Source of the DNA: JAFKKS01 sp050187875
GTDB taxonomy: Bacteria > Pseudomonadota > Alphaproteobacteria > Rhizobiales > Xanthobacteraceae
NCBI GenBank assembly: GCA_050187875.1
Contig: JBFWXB010000004.1
Coordinates: forward strand, 98,482-162,481
Direction of reading: 5' to 3'
DNA: 64,000 nucleotides
Shown in pieces: positions 38,099 to 46,277 of the stretch; the first letter of the stretch is position 1; every line of letters begins with the position of its first letter. A program made the position numbers and the translations under genes. A model generated the notes under the pieces. The model did no database searches, had not been told where the DNA came from, and worked only from the letters and a program-made list of their open reading frames with translations.

Positions 38099-38734
38099 AT
38101 GTACCTACCGCCGCTTTTTCGCGAGGATACGCTCCAAGCGCAGCACGCGCTGATCCGCGCGCACCCGCTCGGCCTCCTCATTACCGCCGGCCCTGGCGGG
38201 CTGATGGCCAATCCCGTGCCCTTCGTCCTCTATGACGAGGGCGAGCGCGGTGTCCTGCGCGTGCACCTCGCGCGCGCCAATCCACAATGGCGCGAAGTGG
38301 CCGCGATCGACTCCTGTCTCACGGTCTTTCAGGGGCCGCAGGCCTACATCACGCCGTCCTGGTATGCGACCAAGCCGGAAACCGGCAAGGTCGTGCCGAC
38401 CTGGAATTTCGTGACGGTCCATGCCTGGGGGAAGCCCACCGTGATGGACGATGCGGCTTGGCTGCGCCGTCAGGTCGACGATCTGACGGCGGAGCGCGAA
38501 GGCAAGCGTGCGGAGCCCTGGCAGGTCGACGACGCGCCGCCGGACTTTGTCCGCGCTCAGCTCAAGGCCATCATCGGCATCGAAATCCCGATCGAACGGA
38601 TCGAAGGCAAGTGGAAGGTGAGCCAAAACCGGCCGGAAGCGGATCGCCGCGGCGTCGTCGAAGGGCTGCGGGAGGAGGGCGGGCCGCAGGACCCGATGGC
38701 GGAGATCGTTGCCGCGCGCAATGGCCTGACCTGA
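38099..38734 (+). CDS. PaiB-like FMN-binding negative transcriptional regulator family protein
   Basis: A split-barrel flavin-binding protein of 211 residues. Seen: MYLPPLFREDTLQAQHALIR at the N-terminus, GLLITAGPGGLMANPVPF, HLARANPQWREV, PQAYITPSWYATKPETGK, VPTWNFVTVHAWG, all typical of PaiB/COG2808. Bacillus PaiB affects sporulation and protease genes, but most relatives have no known role and DNA binding is not evident. It lies 61 bp after the diheme cytochrome gene. Confidence 0.88.
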   Translation: MYLPPLFREDTLQAQHALIRAHPLGLLITAGPGGLMANPVPFVLYDEGERGVLRVHLARANPQWREVAAIDSCLTVFQGPQAYITPSWYATKPETGKVVPTWNFVTVHAWGKPTVMDDAAWLRRQVDDLTAEREGKRAEPWQVDDAPPDFVRAQLKAIIGIEIPIERIEGKWKVSQNRPEADRRGVVEGLREEGGPQDPMAEIVAARNGLT

Positions 38735-38819
38735 ACGCATGCGCAGGTATGCGCCTGCTCTTTTCGCGACTCGGGCAACGTGATCAATTGGCATTTGCCT
38801 TCCGAGCTGCCCCTCCCGA

Positions 38820-39785
38820 ATGAACCTTCTCAAAGCCATCCTGCTGAAGGTCGCGTCGGCGATCGTTTTTACGATCATGTCGGCCATGGTGCGGTGGGCA
38901 AGCGAAGGGCTGCCGCTTGGCCAGATCGTGTTTTTCCGCGGCGCGTTCGCGATCCTGCCGGTGGTCCTGATCTACGCGTGGCGGGGCGAGTTGCGCACCG
39001 CCATGCGGACCGGGCGGCCGATGGGCCACGTCACCCGCGGCCTCCTTGGCGTCGTCGGCATGTTTCTAAGCTTCGCCTCGCTCGCGCGGCTGCCGCTCGC
39101 CGACGTCACCGCGATCGGCTTTGCCGCGCCGCTGATCACCGTCGCGCTCGCGGCGCTGATCCTGCATGAGCGCGTGCGGGTCTATCGCTGGTCGGCCGTC
39201 GCCATCGGCTTCGTCGGCGTCATCGTCATGCTGGCGCCGCATCTTGACGTCAGCCGCTGGACGGCGGGCAATGCCGAGCAGACGCTCGGCGCGGCTTTCG
39301 CGCTCGCCAATGCCTTTAGTTCCGCCGCCTCGACGATCCAGACGCGCCGGCTGACCGGCAGCGAGACAAATTCAGCAATCGTCTTCTATTTCTCGCTGAT
39401 CACGGCGCTGTTCGCGCTACTGAGCTGGCCGCTGGGATGGGCGTCGCTCAGCCTGTCGCAGTTTACCGTTCTGGCGCTCATCGGCGTTCTTGGCGGCGTC
39501 GGCCATCTGCTGATGACCGAAAGCTTTCGCCTTGCGCCGGCGTCCTTCGTCGCGCCCTTCGACTACACCTCGATCCTGTGGGCAGTCATTCTCGGCTATT
39601 TTTTCTTCGGGGACATTCCAACCCCACCCATCTTCATTGGGGCAGGCATCATCATCGCCGCCGGCCTGTTCGTGATCTGGCGCGAGCGCCAGCTCGGGCT
39701 CGTCCGTGCCCGCCCCAATGTCGGCGGCGCTCCGGTGACGCCCGAGCCGACGGTCAAGCCGAAGGAAACGGTCAAAACGCCTTGA
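38820..39785 (+). CDS. EamA/DMT-family transporter
   Basis: A drug/metabolite transporter of 321 residues with ten predicted membrane helices in two EamA repeats (about 5-140 and 155-290). Seen: GQIVFFRGAFAILPVV, GMFLSFASLARLPLADVTAI and SFVAPFDYTSILWAVILGYFFFGD, the last being the end of the second repeat. The tail after residue 295 is hydrophilic. The substrate is unknown. Its stop codon overlaps the end of the convergent Lrp-domain gene by 14 bp. Confidence 0.9.
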   Translation: MNLLKAILLKVASAIVFTIMSAMVRWASEGLPLGQIVFFRGAFAILPVVLIYAWRGELRTAMRTGRPMGHVTRGLLGVVGMFLSFASLARLPLADVTAIGFAAPLITVALAALILHERVRVYRWSAVAIGFVGVIVMLAPHLDVSRWTAGNAEQTLGAAFALANAFSSAASTIQTRRLTGSETNSAIVFYFSLITALFALLSWPLGWASLSLSQFTVLALIGVLGGVGHLLMTESFRLAPASFVAPFDYTSILWAVILGYFFFGDIPTPPIFIGAGIIIAAGLFVIWRERQLGLVRARPNVGGAPVTPEPTVKPKETVKTP

Positions 39786-40008
39786 AAGTGATGATCGTGC
39801 GGGTGTCCTGGATGCCGGGGATCGTCTGCACCTTCTCGTTGACGAAATGGCCGATATCGGTCCCGTCCTCAACGTAGAACTTGACCAGCAGGTCGAATTC
39901 GCCGGCAGTCGAATAGATTTCCGACGCGATCTCCGCATCCGCCAGTCGGTTGGCAACTTCATAGGATTTGCCGAGGTGGCATTTGAACTGAACGAAAAAG
40001 GGGGTCAT
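39772..40008 (-). CDS. Stand-alone Lrp/AsnC ligand-binding domain protein
   Basis: A 78-residue protein consisting only of a RAM/AsnC effector-binding ferredoxin-like fold: TPFFVQFKCHLGKSYEVANR, SEIYSTAGEFDLLVKFYVED (about residues 30-49), and GIQDTRTIITFKAF at the end. There is no helix-turn-helix. Such short proteins are common in Alphaproteobacteria and may bind amino acids or form decamers. ATG 40008 is used; the frame could extend upstream to 40074 but that adds an Arg-rich piece without homology. Role unknown. Confidence 0.85.
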   Translation of the reverse strand: MTPFFVQFKCHLGKSYEVANRLADAEIASEIYSTAGEFDLLVKFYVEDGTDIGHFVNEKVQTIPGIQDTRTIITFKAF

Positions 40009-40119
40009 GCATGCCTCCGGCCGCCGCTTCGCGCGGCGCCCCCGCAATCCAGCAAAATCGCAGCCGCGAGACAAGGCGGCCTTGCACGGTAGGGGTAACG
40101 CCGTTAGCTCTCGGACGCC

Positions 40120-40773
40120 ATGACCGTCGACTTAAGCCTTTACGCCCTTGTGGACCCCGAGCGGTCTGGCGGGCACGCCTTGCCGGACCTCGCCCGCGCG
40201 GTTGTCGCTGGCGGCGCCACCCTGCTGCAGTTACGGGACAAGCAGGGCGATACCCGCGCGATGGTCGAAACGGCCCGCGCCATCAAAGCTGCGACCGCCG
40301 GCAGTGGCGTGCCCTTGTTGATCAATGACCGAGTCGATGTCGCCTTGGCTGCGGGGGCGGGCGGGGTGCATGTGGGCTGGGACGACATGACGCCCGCTGA
40401 CGCGCGCCGTCTGCTGGGGCCGCAAGCGATAATTGGGCTCTCGATGAAGACGATGGAGCAGGCGCGCGAGGCCCCGCTCGACCTCATCGACTATGTCTGC
40501 ATCGGCGGCGTCTTTGCGACGATGTCGAAGGACAATCCGCAGCCTCCGATCGGGGTCGAAGGGTTGCGCCGCATTGCGGCCGAAGTCCGCGCGCGCAAGC
40601 CGGGCCTCCCTGTCGGCGCCATCGCCGGCATCGATGCGAGCAACGCGGCCGCCGTCATGGCAGCCGGCGTCGATGGCGTCGCCGTAATCTCGGCCCTGTC
40701 GATGACGAAAGATCCGACGGCGGCGGCGCGCGACCTGCGCGCGCTTGTCGATGGCGCCAAGGCACGGCGGTGA
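40120..40773 (+). CDS. thiE: Thiamine-phosphate synthase
   Basis: A TIM-barrel enzyme of 217 residues joining HMP pyrophosphate and thiazole phosphate into thiamine phosphate. Seen: LLQLRDKQGDTRAMVE (about 30-45), LLINDRVDVALAAGAGGVHV (about 67-86), IIGLSMKTMEQARE and the phosphate loop GIDASNAAAVMAAGVDGVAV. The stop overlaps the GTG start of thiD by 4 bp (GTGA). No TPP riboswitch was recognised in the 111 bp upstream. Confidence 0.93.
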   Translation: MTVDLSLYALVDPERSGGHALPDLARAVVAGGATLLQLRDKQGDTRAMVETARAIKAATAGSGVPLLINDRVDVALAAGAGGVHVGWDDMTPADARRLLGPQAIIGLSMKTMEQAREAPLDLIDYVCIGGVFATMSKDNPQPPIGVEGLRRIAAEVRARKPGLPVGAIAGIDASNAAAVMAAGVDGVAVISALSMTKDPTAAARDLRALVDGAKARR

Positions 40774-41591
40774 CGGTTCCGATCGCCGTCACCATTGCGG
40801 GATCGGACTCTGGCGGCGGCGCCGGCATCCAGGCCGATCTCAAGACCTTCTCCGCGCTCGGCGTCTACGGCGCCTCGGTCGTCACGGCGCTCACCGCGCA
40901 AAATACCCGTGGCGTCACGGCGATCCACGATGCGCCGGCGTCCTTCATCGCGCAGCAGATCGACGCCGTCTTCTCCGATTTGCGCGTCGGCGCGACCAAG
41001 ATCGGCATGCTCTCCCAGCCGGCCGCGATCGAGGCTGTGGCGGCGGGCCTCGCGCGCCATGCGACCGGCGACGTCATCCTTGATCCCGTGATGGTCGCGA
41101 CGTCCGGCGATCGTCTCCTTGCCCCCGAGGCAATCGAGCTCTTGCGCCGCCTGCTGCTGCCGCGCGCGGCGATCATCACGCCGAACCTGCCCGAGGCGGC
41201 GGCCTTGCTCGAAACCGCTCCGGCGGGAAACGAGACCGACATGCAGCGCCAGGCCGAGCAGCTCCTCGAATTCGGGCCGCGCGCGGTGCTCATCAAGGGC
41301 GGCCATGCGGCGAGCGCCGAGAGCGTCGACCTCTTGGTCGATGCGGCAGGCATGACACGCTTCGCCACGCCACGCATCGCTACCAAAAACACGCACGGCA
41401 CCGGCTGCACGCTCTCGTCGGCCATTGCGGCCGAACGCGCCAAGGGCCGTCTGCTTCTCGACGCGGTCCGCACAGCCAAGGACTACGTGACGGCGGCGAT
41501 TGCTGCGGCGGACCACCTCGGCGTTGGCGGAGGGAATGGGCCTGTCCATCATTTTCATGCGTGGTGGCAAGACGATACGGCGTCGCGCTAG
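40770..41591 (+). CDS. thiD: Hydroxymethylpyrimidine / phosphomethylpyrimidine kinase
   Basis: A ribokinase-fold enzyme of 273 residues that phosphorylates HMP twice. Seen: TIAGSDSGGGAGIQADLKTF at residues 6-25 (ThiD hallmark), VTALTAQNTRGV, DPVMVATSGDRLL (about 108), ITPNLPEAAALL and the anion hole THGTGCTLSSAIAAE (about 208). The start is a GTG overlapping the thiE stop, so translation is coupled. The HMP pyrophosphate made here feeds ThiE. Confidence 0.94.
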   Translation: MTVPIAVTIAGSDSGGGAGIQADLKTFSALGVYGASVVTALTAQNTRGVTAIHDAPASFIAQQIDAVFSDLRVGATKIGMLSQPAAIEAVAAGLARHATGDVILDPVMVATSGDRLLAPEAIELLRRLLLPRAAIITPNLPEAAALLETAPAGNETDMQRQAEQLLEFGPRAVLIKGGHAASAESVDLLVDAAGMTRFATPRIATKNTHGTGCTLSSAIAAERAKGRLLLDAVRTAKDYVTAAIAAADHLGVGGGNGPVHHFHAWWQDDTASR

Positions 41592-41632
41592 AGTATTGGG
41601 GCGCACGACAGCCGCCGCCGGAGGGGACCGAG

Positions 41633-42247
41633 ATGAGTGAACGCGACAGCCGCAGGGCCGGCCTCGACGCCGGAGCGCTGGCGCTGTCCGGGCATCTCGG
41701 CAAGACCATCCAGCGGCTGCGCAAGGCCTACAATCTCTCGCTGTCGGAATTGGCCGAGCAGTCCGGCGTTGCCAAGTCGATCATCAGCCAGATCGAGCGC
41801 AACGAGACCAACCCGACGCTGGCGACGATCTGGCGGCTGTCGCAGGCGCTCGACATCTCGATCGAGCGCGTTCTCGCCGCGCATGAGGACGATCCCTTCA
41901 TCGAGGTGCTCACGCGCGCCGAGACGCCGGTGCTGCTGTCGGAGGACGGCAAGATCAAGCTCGCCATCGTTGGCTGGACGCGCACCGTCGAATGGCTGCA
42001 ATGGTACGAGGTGAGCGCGGAGCCGGGCGGCGAATTGGATTCCGAAGGCCATCAGCGCGGCTCGATCGAGTGCCTCTCGGTCTTGTCCGGGGCGCTGGAG
42101 GTCGAGGTCGGCGACCGTGTCGAACACGTCGAAGCGGGCGGCACGGTGCGCTACCGCTGCGATCGCCGCCACACCATCCGCAACAAAGGCAGCGAGCCCG
42201 CGACCGCAAGCATGATCTGCATCCTCAAGGCCGCGGTGATGGAATAA
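41633..42247 (+). CDS. XRE-family transcriptional regulator with cupin domain
   Basis: A two-domain regulator of 204 residues. The helix-turn-helix is at about 24-78 (LSELAEQSGVAKSIISQIER, then NETNPTLATIWRLSQAL), followed by a C-terminal cupin (about 125-200; GSIECLSVLSGALEVEVGD) that should sense a small ligand. The gene has a gagggga site before ATG 41633 and lies 41 bp after thiD. Relatives regulate polyamine, amino-acid or sugar genes; the target here is not clear. The hicA end is only 14 bp beyond its stop. Confidence 0.88.
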   Translation: MSERDSRRAGLDAGALALSGHLGKTIQRLRKAYNLSLSELAEQSGVAKSIISQIERNETNPTLATIWRLSQALDISIERVLAAHEDDPFIEVLTRAETPVLLSEDGKIKLAIVGWTRTVEWLQWYEVSAEPGGELDSEGHQRGSIECLSVLSGALEVEVGDRVEHVEAGGTVRYRCDRRHTIRNKGSEPATASMICILKAAVME

Positions 42248-42261
42248 CGGCGAGCAGGCTC

Positions 42262-42459
42262 TCAGAACGCCTTCGGCAGTCCGGCCTGACGCAAAATTGC
42301 ATTGGCCGTGTGTCGGCTGGAGATTCCGACAGGTACCGCAAAGTGCCGGCCGGTCAGCGGGCTGTGCCAAATCTCATGACTGCCTTTGCCTTGTCGCACG
42401 AACTTGCAACCAGCGGCGCGCAGAAGGTCGCGAAGCGGTCTGTCAAATTGCGGTGCCAT
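42262..42459 (-). CDS. hicA: HicA-like mRNA interferase toxin
   Basis: A 65-residue double-stranded-RNA-binding-fold toxin. Seen: the catalytic His in RQGKGSHEIWHSP, and HFAVPVGISSRHTANAILRQ, both typical of HicA. It cleaves mRNA when not bound by its antitoxin. The ATG at 42459 shares one base with the stop of the upstream hicB-like gene (TGATG), which couples translation. The antitoxin-first order is the less classic arrangement but occurs often. Confidence 0.88.
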   Translation of the reverse strand: MAPQFDRPLRDLLRAAGCKFVRQGKGSHEIWHSPLTGRHFAVPVGISSRHTANAILRQAGLPKAF

Positions 42460-42695
42460 CAAGCAGCGGTTGGCTCCGCTTCCCGCAAAGCGGTGATCTG
42501 CAAAAACAGTGACGCCGGATCAACGTCCGGATGGTTTTCCGGCAGCAGATCAAGCGCCATCGCCGAAATCTTCGCAAGAAGCTCATCGAGCGTCGCGGCA
42601 TCTCCAGCCGCGGGGATATCATCGCAGTGGCCGCTCCAGACGGACGCTTCGTCGTCCCAGACAGCGGAAATTGTGAAAATGACAGGTTTCGCCAT
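42459..42695 (-). CDS. hicB: HicB-type antitoxin (DUF1902 family)
   Basis: A 78-residue protein with VIFTISAVWDDEASVWSGHC near the N-terminus and the helix ATLDELLAKISAMALDLL, characteristic of DUF1902, a HicB-like RNase H-fold family. There is no DNA-binding extension after this fold, so autoregulation by this protein alone is doubtful. ATG 42695 is used with aagga upstream; ATG 42701 is possible. It precedes and overlaps hicA. Confidence 0.83.
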   Translation of the reverse strand: MAKPVIFTISAVWDDEASVWSGHCDDIPAAGDAATLDELLAKISAMALDLLPENHPDVDPASLFLQITALREAEPTAA

Positions 42696-42741
42696 GGCCA
42701 TCCTTGAGAGCCGCGCCCGCCGGGGCGCGGCTCTCAATCTA

Positions 42742-43590
42742 TCACATCTTGAAGCGCACGACCTTCTGGCGCTGCTCGCCCAGGCCCTGGATGCCGAGGC
42801 TGACGACGTCGCCCGCCTTGAGGAACTGCTGCGGCTTCATGCCGAGGCCGACGCCGGGCGGAGTGCCGGTCGTGATCACGTCGCCGGGCTCGAGAGTGAA
42901 AAACTGCGAGCAGTACCAGACGCAATGCGCGAGGCTGAAGATCATGGTGCGGGTCGAGCCGCGCTGGCGCTTCTCGCCGTTCACGTTGAGCCACATGTCG
43001 AGCTTCTGCGGATTGGCGATCTCGTCCTTGGTAACGAGCCAAGGCCCGAGCGGCCCGAACGTCTCCGCGCCCTTGCCCTTCGTCCATTGGCCGCCGCGCT
43101 CGATTTGGAAGGCGCGCTCCGACACGTCGTTGCAGATGCAGTAGCCGGCGACCGCGTCGAGCGCCTTCGATTTCGAGAGGTAGCGCGCGCGTGTGCCGAT
43201 CACCATTGCGATCTCGACCTCCCAGTCGAGCTTCGTCGATCCCTTCGGGATCATCGTGTCGTCGTTGGGTCCGCAGATCGAGCTCGGCGCCTTCTGAAAG
43301 ATGATCGGCTCCTTCGGTATCGGCGAGCCGGTCTCGGCGGCGTGATCGGCGTAGTTGAGACCGATGGCGACGAAATGCCGGGTGCCGCCGACGCAGGGGC
43401 CAAGGCGGGGATTGCCGCGCACCAGCGGAAGTTTGTCGACCTTTATCTTGGCGATCTTGGCGAGGCCCTTGGGGCTCAAAGCATCGCCCGCGATGTCCGT
43501 AACCACTTTGGAGAGGTCACGGATGCGGCCCTCCTTGTCGAGGATGCCGGGCTTCTCGCGGCCGGCCGGGCCGAAGCGAACGAGCTTCAT
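42742..43590 (-). CDS. Fumarylacetoacetate hydrolase-fold protein, second copy
   Basis: A FAH-fold enzyme of 282 residues with the longer N-terminal domain found in 2,4-diketo-3-deoxy-L-fuconate hydrolase and ureidoglycolate-lyase-like proteins. Seen: KLVRFGPAGREKPGILD at the start, IGLNYADHAAETGSPIP (about 75), metal ligands in KLDWEVEIAMVIG (about 117), and DVITTGTPPGVGLGMKP near the C-terminus. It is distinct from the 236-residue protein at 17.3-18.0 kb. It lies downstream of the SDR-like gene on the same strand, 161 bp apart. Confidence 0.88.
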   Translation of the reverse strand: MKLVRFGPAGREKPGILDKEGRIRDLSKVVTDIAGDALSPKGLAKIAKIKVDKLPLVRGNPRLGPCVGGTRHFVAIGLNYADHAAETGSPIPKEPIIFQKAPSSICGPNDDTMIPKGSTKLDWEVEIAMVIGTRARYLSKSKALDAVAGYCICNDVSERAFQIERGGQWTKGKGAETFGPLGPWLVTKDEIANPQKLDMWLNVNGEKRQRGSTRTMIFSLAHCVWYCSQFFTLEPGDVITTGTPPGVGLGMKPQQFLKAGDVVSLGIQGLGEQRQKVVRFKM

Positions 43591-43751
43591 CGAGCGTCTC
43601 CTGAAATGCTTTTGTTGAAGGATGATGGAAGAAGCGGATCATGCGTTGACGTTGCACCTGCTGCAAGGGCGGTGCGGGCGCAAATCAGCGCAATGCATGC
43701 TGTAGCGGTCGACTGAAACGATAGCCACGCCGTGTCATCTCACCGTCTCGC

Positions 43752-44534
43752 TCACGTCCCCGGGAAGATGCCGCCATCGAGCAGAAGGTTCTGCCCGGTG
43801 ATGTAGCTCGCATGGGCGGAGCAGAGGAACGCGCAGGCTTCGCCGAATTCTTCCGCGGTGCCGAAGCGTTTGGCCGGCACGGTCGCAATGCGGTCGGCAC
43901 GTGCTTGTTCGACGGATACGCCGCGCTTCTTCGCCACATTCGCCAGTCCACCACGCAAGCGGTCGGTGTCGAACGGGCCGGGCAGGATGTTGTTGATGGT
44001 GACGTTCGCGCTCGCGACAGCGGGAGAGCGCGCGACGCCGCCGAGGAACGCGGTGAGGCCGGCGCGCGCGCCAGAGGAGAGGTCGAGCCCGGCGAGCGGC
44101 ATTTTCACCGAGCTCGATGTGATGTTGACGATCCGCCCAAACTTCCGCGCGATCATCGGATCGAGCACTTTCTGGATGAGCTCGATCGCCACGATCATGT
44201 TGGCGATGACGCCGTCGATCATCTGTTGGCGGTTGAGCTCGCGGAAGTCGCGCATCGGCGGGCCGCCGTTGTTGTTGACGAGGATGTCCGGCTGCGGGCA
44301 GGCCGCGAGCAGCTTCGCCTGGCCTGCGGGATCGGCAAGATCGGCGGCAACGGGCGTCACCTTCGCCCCGGTCGCCGTCGCGATTTCCTTGGCGACCGCC
44401 TCGAGGCGCGTCGCGTCGCGGCCATTGATGACGACCTCGCATCCGGCGCGCGCCAGCGCTTCGGCGCAGCCGCGCCCCAGGCCTTTGCTCGAGGCGCAGA
44501 CGATGGCCTTGCGGCCGGCGATTCCGAGATCCAT
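43752..44534 (-). CDS. SDR-like protein lacking the catalytic Tyr/Lys
   Basis: A short-chain-dehydrogenase fold of 260 residues. The cofactor loop is CASSKGLGRG instead of TGxxxGxG, NNAG is NNNG, a serine-rich NITSSSV is present, but the expected YxxxK is replaced: aligning RAGLTAF with the usual KAGLTAF gives SSGAR, so Tyr becomes Ser and Lys becomes Arg. Divergent SDR subgroups with this change exist, mostly annotated as 3-oxoacyl reductase-like. The chemistry is therefore uncertain. It lies upstream of the FAH-fold gene and may be co-transcribed. Confidence 0.85.
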   Translation of the reverse strand: MDLGIAGRKAIVCASSKGLGRGCAEALARAGCEVVINGRDATRLEAVAKEIATATGAKVTPVAADLADPAGQAKLLAACPQPDILVNNNGGPPMRDFRELNRQQMIDGVIANMIVAIELIQKVLDPMIARKFGRIVNITSSSVKMPLAGLDLSSGARAGLTAFLGGVARSPAVASANVTINNILPGPFDTDRLRGGLANVAKKRGVSVEQARADRIATVPAKRFGTAEEFGEACAFLCSAHASYITGQNLLLDGGIFPGT

Positions 44535-44633
44535 GGCGTGTCCTCTCTGCCGTAAAGCGACGCGTCGGCCGGCGGCATTTCCTTCGTCGACGGTCTTGTG
44601 TCAGTATTGTTGACCTTTTAGCCGAGGCTGTCG

Positions 44634-45230
44634 ATGTCGCGCGACAACTTCATCGCGCTGTTGCTGTTCACGCTGGCGGGGACGTTCACGCCGGGGCCGA
44701 ACACCATCATGGTGACGGCCTCGGGAAACGCGTTCGGATTCCAGCGCAGTCTACCGCACATTTTCGGCGTGACGATCGGCTTTGCGCTGATGCAGCTGAT
44801 CTTCGGCCTCGGCCTTGGAAAAGTCTTCCAGGCCTATCCGGTCATTCACGAGACCCTGCGTTACCTCGGCGCCGCCTATCTGCTTTATCTCGCTTGGCGG
44901 CTTGCGCAAGCGGGCAACGTCAAGGGCGCCGGTGCAACGGGGCGGCCTTTGGCCGTCGTGGACGGCGCGTTGTTTCAGTGGGTCAATCCCAAGGCCGTAA
45001 CGCTTGCGATCAGCGTCGTTGCCTCTTTTACGACGGTGGGCGGCGACCTGTGGACGGAGCTTGCGATCATCATCGCGGCCTTCGCCGTGATGACGCTGGC
45101 CTCGCTCTTCGTCTGGTGCCTGTTCGGCATGGCGATCCGCCGTTTCCTGTCCTCGCCTCGCGCGCTACGGGTCACGAGCCTGATCATGGCCGCGATGTTG
45201 GCGGCTTCGGTCGTTCTGCTGTTTTTATAA
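44634..45230 (+). CDS. LysE-family amino-acid exporter
   Basis: A small membrane transporter of 198 residues with about five or six helices. Seen: LFTLAGTFTPGPNTIMVTAS (about 10-29, the PGPN motif of LysE/RhtB proteins), LPHIFGVTIGFALMQLIFGL, LGAAYLLYLAWRLAQAG and FQWVNPKAVTLAISVVASF. The family exports lysine, threonine, homoserine or cysteine metabolites. A threonine dehydratase gene follows 47 bp downstream, which suggests threonine or serine balance. Confidence 0.9.
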   Translation: MSRDNFIALLLFTLAGTFTPGPNTIMVTASGNAFGFQRSLPHIFGVTIGFALMQLIFGLGLGKVFQAYPVIHETLRYLGAAYLLYLAWRLAQAGNVKGAGATGRPLAVVDGALFQWVNPKAVTLAISVVASFTTVGGDLWTELAIIIAAFAVMTLASLFVWCLFGMAIRRFLSSPRALRVTSLIMAAMLAASVVLLFL

Positions 45231-45277
45231 GCAAGGCGGCGCTTGCCGGCGCCCCGTCCCGGCATTAGTTTTCGACG

Positions 45278-46270
45278 ATGGGCTCAGCACCCGAGATGAC
45301 ATCGCTGCCGACGGCGGACGATGTTGCCGAAGCCGTCAAGCGGCTGCGCGGCATTGCTTTGCATACGCCCCTCATTGCTTCGCCCGTCCTCGATGCGCTG
45401 ACGGGCGGCACGGTCTTTCTCAAAGCCGAAACGCTGCAGCGCACCGGCTCGTTCAAGTTCCGCGGCGCCTACAACAAGCTCGCCTCGATCCCGATGTCGC
45501 AGCGCACCGGCGGTGTCGTTGCGTTTTCTTCCGGCAATCATGCGCAGGGCGTCGCCGCCGCGGCGCAGCTCCTCCACATGCCGGCGGTCATCGTGATGCC
45601 GAGCGATGCGCCGGCGCCGAAGCGGGAGCGCACGGCCGCGCTCGGCGCGGAGGTCGTTCTGTGCGATCGCGAGAAGGACGATCGCGAAGCCGTCGCGCGC
45701 GGCCTTGCAGAGCAGCGCGGCGCCGTCCTCGTGCCGCCGTATGACGATCCGATGATCATTGCCGGGCAGGGGACGACAGGCCGTGAGATCATCGAAGATC
45801 TTGCCGCGGCTTCGCTTGCTCCCGACGTGATCCTCGTCAACGCATCTGGCGGCGGGCTCGCCGCGGGAATAGCGCTTGCGGTGAAGACGCAACATCCGGA
45901 CGTGCGCATCTTCACGGCTGAGCCGGCGGCGTTCGACGACCACGCACGCTCGTTCCGCAGCGGTCACCGCGAGAGCAACGAAGTGGTCGGGCGCTCGATC
46001 TGTGACGCGCTGATGTCGCAGCGGCCGGGCAAGCTGACCTTCGCGATCAACCGCACGCTCGTCGGCGACGGCGTGACCGCGACGGACGAAGAGGTCGGGC
46101 GGGCCGTGGCGTTTGCGTTCCGCGAGCTCAAGCTGGTGGTCGAGCCTGGCGGCGCGGTTGCCCTTGCCGCGCTCCTTGCGGGAAAAGTCGATGTGCGCGG
46201 CAAGGTCGCGGTCGCCGTCCTCTCGGGCGGCAATGTCGACCCCGAGCTGTTCTATCGGCTGGTGGCCTGA
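45278..46270 (+). CDS. Threonine/serine dehydratase, PLP-dependent
   Basis: A fold-type II PLP enzyme of 330 residues that deaminates threonine or serine to the 2-oxo acid. Seen: LKAETLQRTGSFKFRGAYNK with the PLP Lys (about residue 58), FSSGNHAQGVAAAAQ, VIVMPSDAPAPKRERTAALG, the Gly loop NASGGGLAAGIAL and VLSGGNVDPELFYRL. There is no C-terminal ACT domain, so it is of the catabolic/short form (or a serine racemase-like enzyme) rather than full IlvA. It is on the same strand as the LysE-type exporter. Confidence 0.9.
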   Translation: MGSAPEMTSLPTADDVAEAVKRLRGIALHTPLIASPVLDALTGGTVFLKAETLQRTGSFKFRGAYNKLASIPMSQRTGGVVAFSSGNHAQGVAAAAQLLHMPAVIVMPSDAPAPKRERTAALGAEVVLCDREKDDREAVARGLAEQRGAVLVPPYDDPMIIAGQGTTGREIIEDLAAASLAPDVILVNASGGGLAAGIALAVKTQHPDVRIFTAEPAAFDDHARSFRSGHRESNEVVGRSICDALMSQRPGKLTFAINRTLVGDGVTATDEEVGRAVAFAFRELKLVVEPGGAVALAALLAGKVDVRGKVAVAVLSGGNVDPELFYRLVA

Positions 46271-46277
46271 GCGCGCT

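Noticed and set aside
40009..40119. Possible TPP riboswitch upstream of thiE
   Set aside because: I could not find the conserved CUGAGA-type core or a suitable fold in the 111-bp leader.
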